64,000 nucleotides of DNA from Calliphora vicina (taxonomy: Eukaryota; Arthropoda; Insecta; Diptera; Calliphoridae): contig NC_088781.1 in NCBI RefSeq assembly GCF_958450345.1, forward strand, positions 52,530,315 through 52,594,314, written 5' to 3'. Numbering within the stretch: the first letter of the stretch is position 1; every line of letters starts with the position of its first letter. Below are positions 46,810-59,490 of the stretch, one piece after another. Under the pieces are notes generated by a model that saw only the letters and a list, made by a program, of their open reading frames with translations, did no database searches and was not told the origin of the DNA. Both the position numbers and the translations under genes were made by a program.

Positions 46810-49800
46810 CCAAATGATAATAAACCCTTTTCCACTTTGAAACACTCAGATTTCGCCCAGTTACCATAGTGTATCTCCTCTAGTCCCAGAGCGGCCAAAG
46901 CATCTCTTTCCCGGGGTATATACTCATCATTGGCTTTCTTTTCGCGACATCTTTCACGTTTCTCCTTGCGTGATCTACGTGTTGAACGCAAACCAATACC
47001 GCCTTCTTCATCACTATTCTCATTTGAAGACTCTTCCGAATTGAGTTCCATAACATCTTCATGTCCATAACGTTTAATTTGTGTTCTTCGACGCGGTTCA
47101 GACAAAACCAAATCTTCAGTTTCATCCTTTTCACAGGCATCTGGATCGATGTCGGCTTTCTTGGCCCATTTAGTCCAAAAGTCCGGATCATCGATGGTAA
47201 TATCGGAACGATTGCCAGAAGCAGCAAAGGAAGCCTTGGAAAAGGTTGATCCCTTCTCCTGTTCCATGGTTATAACTTGAGTACGACGTTTTAATATAGA
47301 ATCAATATCTTCTTCACAAAACTTGTCGCCGGCATTGTCGTCATCCATAACAGCACCATAGGCACCCTTTTTCAGCAGATCTTCAATTTCTTTTTTCGAC
47401 ATCTGCTTGTTGCCACCTTCCTTGGACGCATGTGTGTTCATGGACTGTAAAACAGCCTTATCGAGACCCAATTTCAAAGAGGCCTTATCGAACATCTCAC
47501 GTTCGTAGGTGTTGCGACATAACAAGCGATAGATTTTAACCATTTTGCGTTGACCAATACGATGGCAACGGGCCTGAGCCTGTAAATCATTTTGCGGATT
47601 CCAATCGGAATCATAAATGATGACGGTGTCAGCAGCAGTTAGATTAATACCCAGACCACCAGCCTTGGTACACAGCAAGAAAACGAATCTATCTGAGCCT
47701 GGCTTGGAGTAACGATCGATGGCTTCTTGTCTCAAATTTCCGCGTATACGACCATCTATACGTTCAAAGGGATATTTACGATATATCAGATAATCTTCCA
47801 AGATATCAAGACATTTAACCATCTGGGAGAATATCAATACCCTGTGGCCATTTGCCTTTAATTTGGGCAAGAGTTTGTCTATCAATACCATTTTACCCGA
47901 GGAGTGTATAATGTTTTTGTAGTATGACTCTGGATCTTCACCATGTTGATGGCGGTAATCGTATTGAATTTGTTCCTCAGCACCATTGAGCAGATAAGGA
48001 TGTATACAACATTTTCTTAATTCCATCATGGTGTTCATGAGATTTGGTATATTGGCGGAAGTGGTGCCCTTTTTCAAGAAGGCAAAATTTTGTTCCAAAA
48101 TACCACGGTAGTATTTCTTTTGTATGTTGGTCAGCTCTACCTCTATAATAGTCTCTTCTTTGGGAGCCAAGGACTTTTCGACATCGTCCTTTAATCTTCT
48201 CAACATCATGGGTTTCAAAAGTGCCTGTAGTTTGTTGACTTCCTCTTCGGTTCTCAAACTGCCAAATTCGGCCATAAATTCTTCGGCCGAAGAGAATTGG
48301 CTCGGCTCAAGGAAATTGAGCAGGGAGAACAATTCACTCATATTGTTTTGCAATGGAGTACCGGAGAGTAAAACTCTGTGTTCCAAATTTAGCTGTCTCA
48401 AACCGTCCAACAGTTTGCAATTACGATTTTTCAATCTGTGAGCCTCATCAATGACACAAAGACGCCAATTGAAATTTTTCAAATCCATATGATCGGTGAC
48501 AATCATTTCAAAGGTTGTAATGAGCACATTAAACTTGATAGGTTCTTTAAGAACTTTGCCACTTTCGGTTTTGTAAAAGAATTCATAGTCCTGGATCATT
48601 TGTTTGCTGGTCACTGAGCCATGATAGACTACAATATTCATATCTGTCCAACTTTCGAATTCTCTCTGCCAATTGGGTATAGTGGAGAGGGGTGCTATAA
48701 CCAAGAATGGTCCCTTGATGCCATACTCATAGACCGAGTGGACAAATGTTAAACTTTGTATGGTTTTACCCAAACCCATTTCATCAGCCAATATACAATT
48801 GTGGGTATTGTACCAGGAGAATTTCAACCAATTCAAGCCCTCCAATTGGTAGGGTCTCAATGTATTGCCGCCCTTGTAAACGGGGGTCTTATCTAATTTC
48901 TTCCATAGTTCGGGCGTAGGCCTCTTTTTCGCCTTCCACTCATTTCTGGGTGGTATTTTATTGAAACGGGAATATTGGTCGATTTTATCGTTATCGACAT
49001 CTTCTTCCAACTCCCAGGTGCAGTCTTCGTAGGCCAATGACTTCCATTTAACCAAATAATGTTTGGTTGTTTCGCCCGTCTGTTCATCGGTGTGCACGGA
49101 CATGTCTAAGACACGATCTACCTCAACAAAGTCAGGATTGAAATATTCTTCTTCGAGATTCTCGAAAACATTCATTTGTTGAGCTTGTTTCTGTTGGAAG
49201 CGACGGATTTTGGCTCCTACACGGCGATCACCTTTGAAAAGTTCTTCCTCGGTACGCCATTCGCAGTGGAGATAAGAGAAATTACGATATTTAACTAAGA
49301 ATTCTTCTACTTCTATATATACAGGTTCCGGTTTAGTTTTATCACCATTATCTTCGGTTTTCTTTTCATCTTCGGTTTTAGAATCCTTGTTCTCATCTTT
49401 AGCTTCATCAGAGCTTGTCTCTTTAATTTCTTCTTTATCTGGCTTATCATCGCTTGATTTTTTCTCAACTTCCGTGGTGTCAATTTCCATGGACTCTTCC
49501 TTAGTTTCTGGTTTTTCTTTGTTTTCTTCTTCATCCTTTTTCTCCTTGTTTTCAACTTTGTCTTCACTTGTTTCAGAAGTTTCAAGTTCCTTCTTTTCTT
49601 TCTCGCTCTCGTTGTCTTTAGCTACTTCCTCATCTACTTCCATTTTTTCTTCGGCAACTTTTTCTGTTATTTTATCTGTTTCAGTTTTCTTCTCTTCTGA
49701 TTCCACTTCCAAACTAGAGTTTGCTTTTTCATCTGTATCGTCTTCCTTCTCCTCTGATACCTTTTCATCTTTAGTTTCTTCTTTTTCATCTGAAGCATCT

Positions 49801-52800
49801 TTATCTTCAATTATTTTAATTTCGCTTGGTTTCTCATCTACTTCCATTTTCTCTTCTGTCTCTGATTTATCTTCAGTCTTGGTTTCAGAACTTTCGATTT
49901 CTTCGCTAGATTTCTTCACTTCTTCCTTACTTTCTTGTTCTGTAGCATCTTTATCCGTACTTATTACTTCTTCTTTCTTTTCACCCATTGTTGTGTCAGT
50001 TTCCTCTTTTTCATCTGTATCAATCTTCTTTTCTATATCCTCTTCGGATTTGATTTCTTTATCATCCTTTTCTTCCTTCGTTTCTTTAATTTCTTCCTCG
50101 GATTTGGTAGTTTCTTCCTCCACTTTAGGTTTAGGTGTTGGTGGCTTTGGTGGCGGTTCAGGCAACAACTCTCGTTTTCCCATTCTCACTGCCAATACAA
50201 TTTGCACCACCATACTATCTTCATCTCCGGTATTTATGTACACATAATTAGGTTTGGCCGAAGCTGGCGGTGGAGCCTCTTGAGATTTTTCCGTTTTCTC
50301 ATTAATGAAGGTGGCTGATGAGGTCGTGCTAGAAGTGGCTTCTCCTCCGGGTAAATCCTCAGCATTGTTCGATTTATCATCGCTAGTAGATGGTAATTCC
50401 TGACCACCCTCCGTTTGTTGCGAGGAGATTAATTGATCACCTTTCTCGTTATCACTGGAGTTACCACTAACGGTTGAGGCGGCCAAAGCAGCCGAAGCTG
50501 AAGTTGAGGCTGCAGATGAAGATTTCTTTTCTTTTTTCATTGGCGAAGAGCCCAACAATGATTCGGTTTCATCGTCTGAGAATCGAAGCATGACATCGTC
50601 AATGTATTTTTTACGTTGTGTATTACGCGATGATCTACGTTTGCTGGTGTCCAACTCATTATCGGGTGGTGGAGATGGTGGCGGTGTCGCTTGTAGATTA
50701 TCGTCTTCACCGTCTGATTCGGGGACGATGCGACCTCTATTGCGTCTCTTTTTCAAGGCTTTAGCCGAAAGTTGAGATCTTCTACGTCCGGATCTGCTCT
50801 CACCATCATCACCATGATTGCTGGTGCTGGCTCCTCGTCCTCGTCGCTTCTTGGTACGTCTTGTGGGAGTGGCAGCAGAATCTCCAGCCGAATCAGGTAT
50901 TGAGTCTATGGTTTCATCTCCAACCTCGTGGTGTCCAGCACTATCATCACCTTTTGGAATTTTCGATACTGGTATGTCATCGTAATCGGGGGATTCTCCA
51001 TCCACAGTGGAACATTTCACATCCACATCCATAGTGGTTGTTTCGGGTTTATTATCACCTTCAGTGTCTGGTTCGGCACCTTCACCTGTTTGAGTTTTCG
51101 CCAACAATGGTTTGTTGTCTTCATTCTCACTGCCTTCTGCCAAAACGGCAGGTTTTTCAATGTCTGCTTCTTCAGCTAGTTTCTTTTTGCGAGCTCCGCC
51201 GGTCTGACGTTTACGACCCACACTGGCAGGAGTTGTTTCAACACCCTCTTGACCTTCTACAGGTACACCTTTAATCTTCCTCACTTTTGGTGTCTTTTCC
51301 TTGGGTGGTTTATTTGGATCTTTGGGAGTGCGAGGCTTTCTTGGTTTCTTTTTCTTTCCCGTTCCATCAGTTGAAGTGTCTAATTCATTAGCCGAATGTA
51401 CATCCTGGGAATGATCTCCACCACTGCCTTCATGATACTCCAACATACCAACTACTGAAGTATCGCCGGCTCCTTGTGTAACACAGTCTTCTGATACTGG
51501 CAGTTGATTTGGCGGTATGGATGTTTGCTGAACAACAACATTACCACTAATATCCATCAATTCACTGGTGGGGGCCAAAAGACCCTTCTCTCCTTTTTTG
51601 ACTCTAGGTTTGCGCGGTTTGTTGGTGCCCTTTCCCCTTCCACGACCTGTAGTGCTCGACACCTGTGGTGTTTCTATCATTTGAGCCTGATGCAAGGTTG
51701 GGGGTCCATACATTTGCGGTGGCATCGATTGATACAATAGACATTGAGGTCCTCCCGCGCACTGATCGGTGATCTCATGTTGTTGCACTATATTAAGACG
51801 TTCTTGTAAACGCATTATTTTCTCTTGATGATCATGTTGCGGTGGCATACAGTACAGTTCCTGGAGTTGCTGTTGCAAAGCTGCTATCTCCTGTTGATGT
51901 AGCATCGGATAAGGGGGATAACCCAAATGCGGACCTTGTGGACCTCCTTGTGATGGTGGTGGCGGTGGAGGATATGGTGGCATCATGGCATGAGGTGGCA
52001 TACCAAGGGGTGTTATTGTCGGCTGGGGAGTTGTAGGAACAACAGGCGTGCCATCATAACCCATAGCAGTCATTCCCGGTCCTGGAGGCATAACATGCGG
52101 AGGAGGAGGTGGTGGTGGATGAGGAGGCATCATTCCCGTCAATGCGTTGGGAAGTTGTGTTGTAGTTTGTCCCATCGCTGGGTGAGGGGGACGTGGAGGT
52201 AAAGTTTGTAAAACTGGTTGATTGGGTTTTTGTCCCAACAACATAGGAGCATCGCTAACAATTGGAGGAGTTGGCGTTTGACTGGGTATTATTGTGGTCA
52301 AAGGCATTGAAGTTGGTGTAGGTGTCTGTGTTCGCGTTAGCGGAGTATTTAATGGTGTTAAAGCATCTAATTTTTCCTCTGATTTAGTTTCGACCAACTT
52401 TTCCTCTTTTGTGGCCTCAGTTGCGGTGACTATTTCTGGCGTTGTCACATCAGTTGTTACTTCTTTTGGTGTTATTGTGTTATCCAATGATTCTTGTTCA
52501 ACTGCTTGTGGTTGTGTAGTGGCCAAAGTTAGATTTTCTTCTTCGGTCACTTTAGTGGCCACTTCAGTTGTCCCACTAGTTTCTTCGTTTATTGTCGTTT
52601 CAGACTGTGGGTTTGGTGGCATGGCTGCCTCCGCTATGTCCATGGGTGTTTCCTCAGATTCTGTGGACTTACCCATTGATTTTTCATCTCTAAAATCTTG
52701 TCCAGCCATAGCTCCCATAAACGAACTTTGCGAATTGCTGTCCATTATGGCCGCCGCTGCAGTAGATGAAGCGGATACTTGAGTATTGACAGCTCCACTG

Positions 52801-54027
52801 TTTGAAGACATGGAATTATTATCGAATAGACTAGCGCCAGCGCTATCCAAAATACCTCCGCCTACACTATTGCTACCGCCGCCACCACCAATCACTCCCG
52901 CATTTGTGGCAGAATTTGAGTTGGAATTTAACAGAGCTGCACTGGTGGCACCTAAACTTGACTCCATGGCATTTAGAGCCGCCGGGGTATTGTGGTTGCT
53001 ATTAATGGAACTCTGTGAGTTGCTGTCATGTATTGACGTGGGATGATTGTTGACCGTGCTGTTGGTCGATGAATTGCTGCTGCTGTTGTTGCTGTCATTG
53101 GCAGCAACGGCGAGCGTTGAAGAATCATTTGAATTGGCAGTTTCATTAAGGATTCCACTGATCAGATGATGTTGTGTGGGTGTGGAGGGTGTTGTAGGTT
53201 GTTGTGGCTGTTGTGTTGCCTGCAGTGGGTTTTGTTGCTGGGAGCTTGTTAGTGTAGTAGACATTGTTGTCAGCGGAGAAGAAACATGAGCTGGCGACAT
53301 GGTAGCGGAAGTTGGTGTTGTATGTTGTTGGGGAATCGTCGATGATGGGGCAGTGGCTGGAGCAGCCGCATTAGATGTTGCAGCTTCTGCAGTTTGTTGA
53401 ATGGATGAAGCTTGCTGTTGTTGTGGTGTTGGTGTGGGTTGTTGCTGCTGTTGTTGCATCATTGTTGAGAAGGGATCTTGTGGATTGAATTGTGGTTGAT
53501 GTTGCTGCTGTTGATAGCTTTGCTGCTGTTGTTGTTGAGTAGGGTGAAGAGGAGATTGTTGCTGTGGGTGGGTATGAGGGCTCTGCTGCTGTTGGTGGGG
53601 ATGTGGACTCTGTTGTTGATGGGGATGAGGACTATGCTGCTGTTGATGGGGATGAGGACTTTGTTGTTTTTGCTGCTGCTGTTGTTGTTGAATGTGAGAG
53701 GGAGGTTGCAAAGGTGATTGCTGCTGCACATGATGCTGTTGAATTTGCTGCTGATGTTGACTTGTGGGTGTTGTTGGAGCAACTTGTGTTTCTTGAGGCG
53801 TTGTTCTTGCCTGCATCAGGGTGCTGGGTGTATGATGAGCTTCTGGGGTCATTTGATGATGAGCAGCAGAGGCCGCCGTCATCAAATGCATCGTAGACAT
53901 TGCTGGCTGATGATGCATGGGCGACATTGAGGAGGTGTGAGAGGACTGTTGCTGCTGTTGTTGTTGTTGAGCATTTGATGTATTACCCACTATATCGTTA
54001 ATGGAATGCTGCAATTGCTCACTCAAT

Positions 54028-54062
<35 letters not shown>

Positions 54063-55797
54063 GTGTTGTTGCTGCTGTTGTTGCTGCTGTACATGGGGTG
54101 GTGTTACTTGCTGCTGTTGCTGCTGTTGCGTTGTCTGAGAGGCAGGTGTAGCTAAATGACCAGCATGTGAAGTTGGTGGTTGTGTTACAGTCTGTTGTTG
54201 TTGCGTTGGTGGTTGTGGCTGCTGTTGTGATGTTGGTTGCTGCTGCTGATGATGCGTTTGCGGCGGCGTTGGTTGACCATACATGCCCATCTGCTGTTGA
54301 TGCTGCTGCTGTTGCTGCTGAGGATGTGGCATTTGTGGTGGCGCCGTCATTTGACCCACACTCATGGGATTGGGTGGAGCCTGCTGTTGACTCTGTTGCA
54401 TGCTCAAATGTGCAGACCACTGCTGATGATGTTGCGGCGATACCGGCATCCGAGGTCCCATGGGTCCGTGCTGAGCCGCTGCTTGACGGTAGGCCGACGG
54501 ATAATCCATGGGTCCCGATGACATGCCTTGACCAGGCATTACCATTTGCTCCAAAGCTTGTAGCGTGTTCACCGGTGGACCACCAACTGAACTGGCCTTC
54601 GAACTAGGCGGTTCGGGTCCTCTGCTGCCAGTTGGTTGTCTGGGCGAAGTTAAACCCACCATACCGGAAATACTGTGATGTGTGGGTTGTTGCTGTTGTT
54701 GACTGGGTGAATTGACGGGAGGCTGTTGTTGAGCCTGAGGCGATGGTCCCTGTTGTTGCTGCTGTGTTGATGGAGGTGGTTTTGCGGGACTCATGCCAGG
54801 TCTGGGCGACATTTGTGGGTGGGGAGACATGGTCGGCTGACGGGGTGACATTTGTGGAGACAGTTGAGGAAACGGGGCCCTGTATTGTGGCGATGCTGTT
54901 GCCTGATGTTTAGCCGAAGCCGTCATGTAAGGAGGTGCACCGCTGACCGGCTGCTGTGTTGGTGGAGGTTGCGGTTGGGGTTGCTGCTGTTGATGATGGC
55001 CGCCATAAGTGGGTGGTACTCCCATTGCATGCGGTGGCGGCAATTGTTGATGTTGTGTTGATCCCTGCATAAGACCAACATGATTTTGGGATTGTTGCTG
55101 TTGTTGCTGCTGCTGCTGTTGTTGTTGTTGCTGTTGACTCTGCAGCAAATGTGCAGAACTTTGTTGCTGCTGTTGCTGTGGTGTACCCAGACCGGGTGGT
55201 ACACCATGTTGCATACCAGCTGGGGTTTGCTGCTGCTGTTGTTGTTGGGCTGCCGCACTCACCATGTGTGGCGAGGGATGCGAACTCAATTGCCCAGCCT
55301 GCTGTTGGGCAGCCAAATGATGTGCGGGCACTCCACCGGGGGTTGCTGCTCCTCCCGGTACTAGTTGCCCATACGGACTTGGTTGCTCCAGACCAGCATG
55401 ACCATAACTAACATGCTGTGATGATCGGCCGGGTTGGTGTTGCATTGGCGCCCCATAGGGACTATGGGCATAGCCCTGTGTGCCACTAGGCACCCCAGCT
55501 CCACTTGAGCCACCCGATTGACCTTGTGTCGGTGCGCCCGGATAGAGGGGATGTTGTGTGGGCGCCTGTGGATAATGCTGTGGCAGACGTGATTGTTGGC
55601 TCTGCTGCTGTTGTTGTTGTTGCGGTGTCGGTGTCTGTTGCTGCTGCTGTGGTTGTTGTTGTGTTAGGGCACCGTAACCGGCAGGGCCAACATTAGCGCC
55701 TGGCTGTTGCAATAAACCACTCATCATGCTCTGCTGTGTGGCATAGGGTAATTTTTGGGGATCTTGTTGACCATAGGCGGGCATATGTTGGCGGTAA
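46810..55797 (-). CDS. kis: kis coding exon 3: N-terminal region, chromodomains and SNF2 helicase
   Basis: An 8,988 bp exon encodes residues ~128-3124 of an ATP-dependent chromatin remodeller of the CHD6-9 class, which acts in the nucleus in transcription elongation and trithorax-type activation. In order: poly-Gln/Pro/His (to ~residue 800); Ser/Asn/Thr-rich; Pro-rich; basic KPRKPR AT-hook-like patches (~1510 and ~1610-1640); a Glu/Lys-rich acidic run (~2020-2285) with repeated MEVDE-type motifs; two chromodomains (~2287-2335 and ~2348-2397); SNF2 N lobe with ADEMGLGKT (~2467), IDEAH (~2578) and LSGTPLQNN (~2604); helicase C lobe with DSDWNPQND and the RCHRIGQ arginine motif (~2839-2874). The catalytic motifs look intact. 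The acceptor is TTTCTTTCAG and the donor G|GTGAGT. In-frame sequence just upstream of 55797 is intron read-through and is not part of the protein. Confidence 0.97.
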
Positions 55798-55869
55798 CTG
55801 AAAGAAATACAATTAGTTAGCAAACTATTGCTCAAAATACTAATACATTTTCCAAATATCAAAAATTAC

Positions 55870-56208
55870 CTTGGCTGTGATGATGACTGCCTTTGCTGCG
55901 TAGGCGGACCAGCCTGGGGATGACCGTAAGCTCCTAGACCTGTGCCTGGATAGGCTCCAGCCTGACCGGGCACAGTAGGAGCGGCACCCCAACCGCTTAA
56001 ATCACCCATACCCATGCCGGCATGTTGATCGGCCGCACTTAAACCATAAATATTATCTGCTGCTGGTTGATAAGTGGGATACTGTGGTTGCTGTTGCAAC
56101 GGATGTGGGGCTCGATGGCGGGGATAGCCACCGGGAGGACCCATGGCCCTAGGGGATGCTGCAGCCGCGGCAGCAGCTGCGGCAGGATCATAGCGATAGT
56201 AGGGGTCT
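55870..56208 (-). CDS. kis: kis coding exon 2
   Basis: This 339 bp exon encodes residues ~15-128. It starts after a TTTTCTAG acceptor with DPYYRYDP, then a run of eight alanines, then a Gly/Pro/Gln/Tyr-rich stretch (PRAMGPPGGYPRHRAPHP, and further on YGHPQAGPPTQQRQSSS). It ends at AG|GTAATT, and the split codon becomes Ser (AG+T) with exon 3. Only a 72 bp intron separates it from the giant exon 3. The sequence is low-complexity and unstructured-looking, as expected for the N-terminus of fly CHD7-type proteins. No folded domain is visible. Confidence 0.9.
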
Positions 56209-56392
56209 CTAGAAAATTAATAAAAAAAATATATGAATTATTTAAAAATTTATTAAAATTTAAAACAAAAAATTATCACTGGTAGAAATTTTTCTTTTGA
56301 ATTGAATAACTCTATTTTAATAATTTAAAACAAATTTTGTTAATTTTATTAAACAAACTTTCTTTGTCATCATTTAATTCAATTAAACTTAC

Positions 56393-56436
56393 CCTTGGTG
56401 ATTTCCGTGAAACATATTTTGGGCATTTCCATCCAT
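56393..56436 (-). CDS. kis: kis coding exon 1 (long isoform start)
   Basis: This exon is 44 bp, giving 14 codons plus two bases. The protein begins MDGNAQNMFHGNHQG. An in-frame TAA four codons upstream of the ATG supports this start. The donor reads GG|GTAAGT, and the split codon completes as Gly on joining exon 2 (GG+A). A TATA-like CTATAAATAG lies about 75 bp upstream on the minus strand, but I cannot tell whether it is used or whether noncoding exons lie further up. Confidence 0.88.
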
Positions 56437-57669
56437 CAGTTGTTAAACTCGTTGATGAAATGTCTCTCTTTTTCGCTCACGTTTAAATTAATCCTTTTTG
56501 AAAATTTCCTCTATTTATAGAATTTTTCAAAATGATGATGGTATTCAAAACAAGTTGTTGTTTATTGTTTTCTTAAATTGTTTTAATTTTTTTGGAAAAA
56601 AAAACTAAATTGGGGCAATGATGTTTTTAAGGATTTTTAAAATCCTTTAATGCTTTTGCAAAAACTCTTCAATTGAGTCCATTTTGTAAAAGGAAAATTA
56701 CAAAGTTTTAGTTTTATATTTTATTATTAAATTAAAATTTAAACAAATACACCACGACGACACGTTAAAATAAATAATAGAATTTATAATTTAGAGATGA
56801 TTTTTCTTTTTTTTATGGTTATTGTTGTAGATAATATATATATATTTTAAGATATATAAAATAATTATAGATTTTTATGTAGGCTGCTTGCTATTGTTTT
56901 TAGTTTAGAAGTTGAAATTGTATGATTTTTTGCAACTTTCTACGTCCAAATTATGAAAAAAAAAGAATTTGAAAAACTTGTATTTTCACACTTTTTTTTT
57001 GTTGTTGATGTTGTTTTCTCATGCAAATATTTTATTTATTTTGTTTTTGTTTAATATCAAGATTTGCCAGTTTTGCTTTTAAATGTATTACTACTTAGTT
57101 TTAATTTAAGTTTTGTTTTTATAGGTTTTCTAACGTCTTTGTAATATATTTATATATTTTATTGTGTGTATTTTTATTATTATTATTTTTAGGTTAATTT
57201 AAACAATTTTACTTTTAGTTATATTGTTTTAAATTAACAAATGGGGTTCGACGACATGTTGTTTGGTAATTACTGTAAGTTTTTTTTTCTAGTAATGAGA
57301 CATTATTTTTCTTATTAACAGCTAAAAATAGAGAAGAAAATAAGAAATGGATTAATTTATTATTTTTAAAAAAGTTTTTGTTTTGGGCGAAAATAAACAA
57401 TTGGTAAAATAAAGTTGTCTTTTTTTGCTTTAATTTACATTGTTTGAGTTTCATTTTGTAAAACTTGAAACCTAATGAAACCTAAGTTTCCATTGTTTTG
57501 TCAGTACCATGATAATGAATACTTTTTAGACGGAGTTCTATTTTCAGAATTGAATTATTTTCTTATTTTTAATAAAAGTAATAAAAGGCACAAATCAAGG
57601 AAATATTAAAACATGTATTGAATATTTGGAAAGTTTCCATTGTATTATCAACCACTGTTCTTATACAAA
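56437..57669. other. 5' flank of kis, AT-rich, no gene recognised
   Basis: This should hold the 5' untranslated region and core promoter of the long form, unless noncoding exons lie further up. No splice acceptor or initiator could be chosen with confidence. Confidence 0.35.
56509..56521 (-). promoter_or_regulatory. TATA-like motif upstream of the kis long-form ATG
   Basis: On the minus strand the sequence reads CTATAAATAG about 75 bp before the start codon. It could be a core promoter TATA box. In DNA this AT-rich such motifs arise by chance, and no clear initiator is visible at the expected distance. Confidence 0.2.
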
Positions 57670-57829
57670 GAAATGAGGGGTATAGAAGCAAAGTCTGCAA
57701 TCTCCATTTTTTTCCGTGAACTAATCGAATAATACCATCTTTGGATCTTCCAATAGGGACTTTCAAACTTTGACAGTTGATAGTGGCCATATTGTTGAAG
57801 CTACATCTGTCGAATTGACTGTCATTTAT

Positions 57830-58850
57830 TCAGTTTGTTTTGCCAAATCACCATGGACGGATATGGCGTTCTACAACATTGATCAAATTGTTTTATCAAA
57901 ATGATCGTTTTTCATCAAAAAATTATCTTTTGTGATGAGGCCCATTTCTGGATGGATGGGTACGCCACCAAATAAAATTGTCGAATTTGGGACGATACCA
58001 ATCCACATGAGATCAAAGAGCATCCAATTCATCTCGAAAACGTCACTGTTCAAGCTGGAGGTGTCATCGGTACAACGACGTTACCCACGCAATCAGCACG
58101 CTGTAGCTCGATGATTATCAACACCTTTGGGTTGAATTGGATGATATGGACCCACATGAGATCTAAGAGCGTAAAATGTATCCCAAAAAAGTCACTGTTT
58201 GGTGACATCGGTTCATATTTCTTTGACAACGACGTTGGCCAGATATTCACCGTCAACGGCTTACGCTATAGGTCGATGATTACCAACGTCCTTTGGCCTG
58301 AATCGAATGATATCGATACCAACGACATGTGGTTTGTTCTGGTTCACACACGTCAAGTTTAATTCAACAAGTTTTGAGTTTATAGAAGAGAGAGGAAGAA
58401 AAAGAGGAAAACCTTTTAAATATCTCATCTCTCATCTACAAACTCTATATATGAGCCAGAAAACTTGACGTGTGTGAACCTTTTAATCGTATGGCGCTAC
58501 GTGTCATACTGCTCGTACCTTAATGGACATTCTAAAAGAGCGATTTGAGGGCATGGTTATCTCACGTGAAGGTGATGTAAACTGGCCACCGATATCATGC
58601 GATTTGATCCCGTTAGTATTTTTCTTGTGGGGTTTTCTTAAGTCGCAACTCATGCCATCGATCAAATTCATCCAGATTGTTGAGCCAGTCATGGAAAATA
58701 GAACATTTAGGATGCGCGTTTCCAGCAAAGCCGCGTCGTATATTTGCACGATGTTACATTCCATACATAGTGGCATAGATAAGCTTTCCAAACGAATAAA
58801 AAATGTCGATGATATCCCACACACACTTTTTCACGGCTCTTAACTGAAAG
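57830..58850 (+). pseudogene. Tc1-like (DDE) transposase fossil, partly duplicated
   Basis: The plus strand gives EAHFWMDGYA near 57940, then NGLRYRSMITNVLWPESND near 58255, then MDILKERFEGMVISREGDVN and WPPISCDLIPLVFFLWGFLK (58523 on). This is the C-terminal half of a Tc1/mariner-superfamily transposase, including the WPPRSCDLxPLDFFLWG catalytic block. The third acidic position there reads V in PLVFF, not D. The VTV..GGVIG-type segment occurs twice (near 58040 and 58190), a local duplication. Stops and frameshifts are present, and a 140 bp insertion interrupts the catalytic HT-A segment. Confidence 0.78.
58341..58480. mobile_element. 140 bp foldback insertion inside the transposase fossil
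   Basis: Perfect 20 bp inverted ends, GGTTCACACACGTCAAGTTT at 58341-58360 and its exact complement at 58461-58480. The insertion interrupts the MWF...CHTAR segment of the host transposase, whose reading resumes after 58480 (MALRVILLVP frame and ATCHTAR-like frame). It must be younger than the host fossil. Confidence 0.75.
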
Positions 58851-58869
58851 GGAAACACTACTTCTGTCA

Positions 58870-59490
58870 ACAGGCATCTGTCAGTTGACTTCTGTCAAAA
58901 TTTTAACAAGTTAAGTCATTTAGTTTTTGTGATTGACAACTATTGATAGCAGACTACCTCGTGACTTGAGGAGAAATTGGAAAAAATTGAATTTCGTGTG
59001 CTCATTAAGAGCATTATTATTTGCGGAAAAACCGCCATAACTCAAATAAACGCTGAGCTTGGTAAATAATTGGTTTACTTTATTTAGTTGTGGCTGTACA
59101 AGCACGGAAGTTGCTGAACGTTCTGGACGCCCAATTGAGTTATCTACACCCGAAACAATTGAAAAAACTTACGATTGTTGGCGTTAGACGGTCGTAGATT
59201 GAAAGTGCGAGAGAATATGGAAGCCATAGGTATCACTTAGGTACGAGACTTAGGCTACGAAATCCTCCCTTTTCCTCCCTATTCTCAGGATTTATCCCCG
59301 AGTGACTAATTCTTGCTTCCAAACCTGAAGAAATGTTTCGACGGAAAAACATTTGACTCCAACGATAAAATCATCTCACAAAAATTGGAGAAAAGTTGGA
59401 CAAAGTGCGTAGAGTTCAAAGGAGACTATGTTGAAGAATAAAATATTTTTTTTTATCCAAAAAAGCACGGACTTTTTGACCCAACCTAGT
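58870..59490 (+). pseudogene. mariner transposase fossil, internally deleted
   Basis: The start matches the mariner leader seen again at 63636 (AAAATTTTAACAAG then GTCATTTAG). It is followed by broken frames giving ERSGRPIELSTPETIEK-like sequence near 59120 and VEFKGDYVEE then a stop near 59410. The VEKSGRPxE..TPETIEKI block and the final W-x-x-C-x-x-x-x-G-D-Y-V-E are typical of mariner. The right end reads AAAGCACGGACTTTTTGACC + CAACCT, a plausible terminal repeat. The catalytic middle is missing. Confidence 0.72.

Larger units (their letters stand above)
1..56436 (-). other. kis: kismet transcription unit, partial (3' end outside window)
   Basis: This is the span of the kis gene as far as the window shows it. 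It begins at the long-form start codon and continues off the left edge. Ten coding exons (56436 down to 30168) join in phase 2,2,2,0,1,2,2,2,0,0, all with GT donors and AG acceptors. Introns are 184, 72, 2144, 509, 3780, 220, 2393, 1358 and 3957 bp, followed by one of more than 30 kb. The encoded part is about 3,884 residues. The fly long protein is known to be over 5,000 residues, so roughly the last quarter, including the BRK region, is missing here. A separate first exon for a short form lies at 8142-8438. I could not place 5' untranslated exons, promoter or polyadenylation site with confidence. Confidence 0.93.

Noticed and set aside
49387..50247. 286-codon plus-strand open frame, Ser/Phe-rich
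   Set aside because: It is the antisense shadow of the Glu/Lys-rich stretch of kis exon 3.
52294..53046. Plus-strand open frames of 86-162 codons over the kis N-terminal region
   Set aside because: These are antisense shadows of low-complexity kis coding sequence.
55798..55862. Upstream methionine extending kis exon 3 (MIFGKCIS...)
   Set aside because: This is in-frame intron read-through. A clean TTTCTTTCAG acceptor at 55798 and the phase match with exon 2 place the exon start at 55797.
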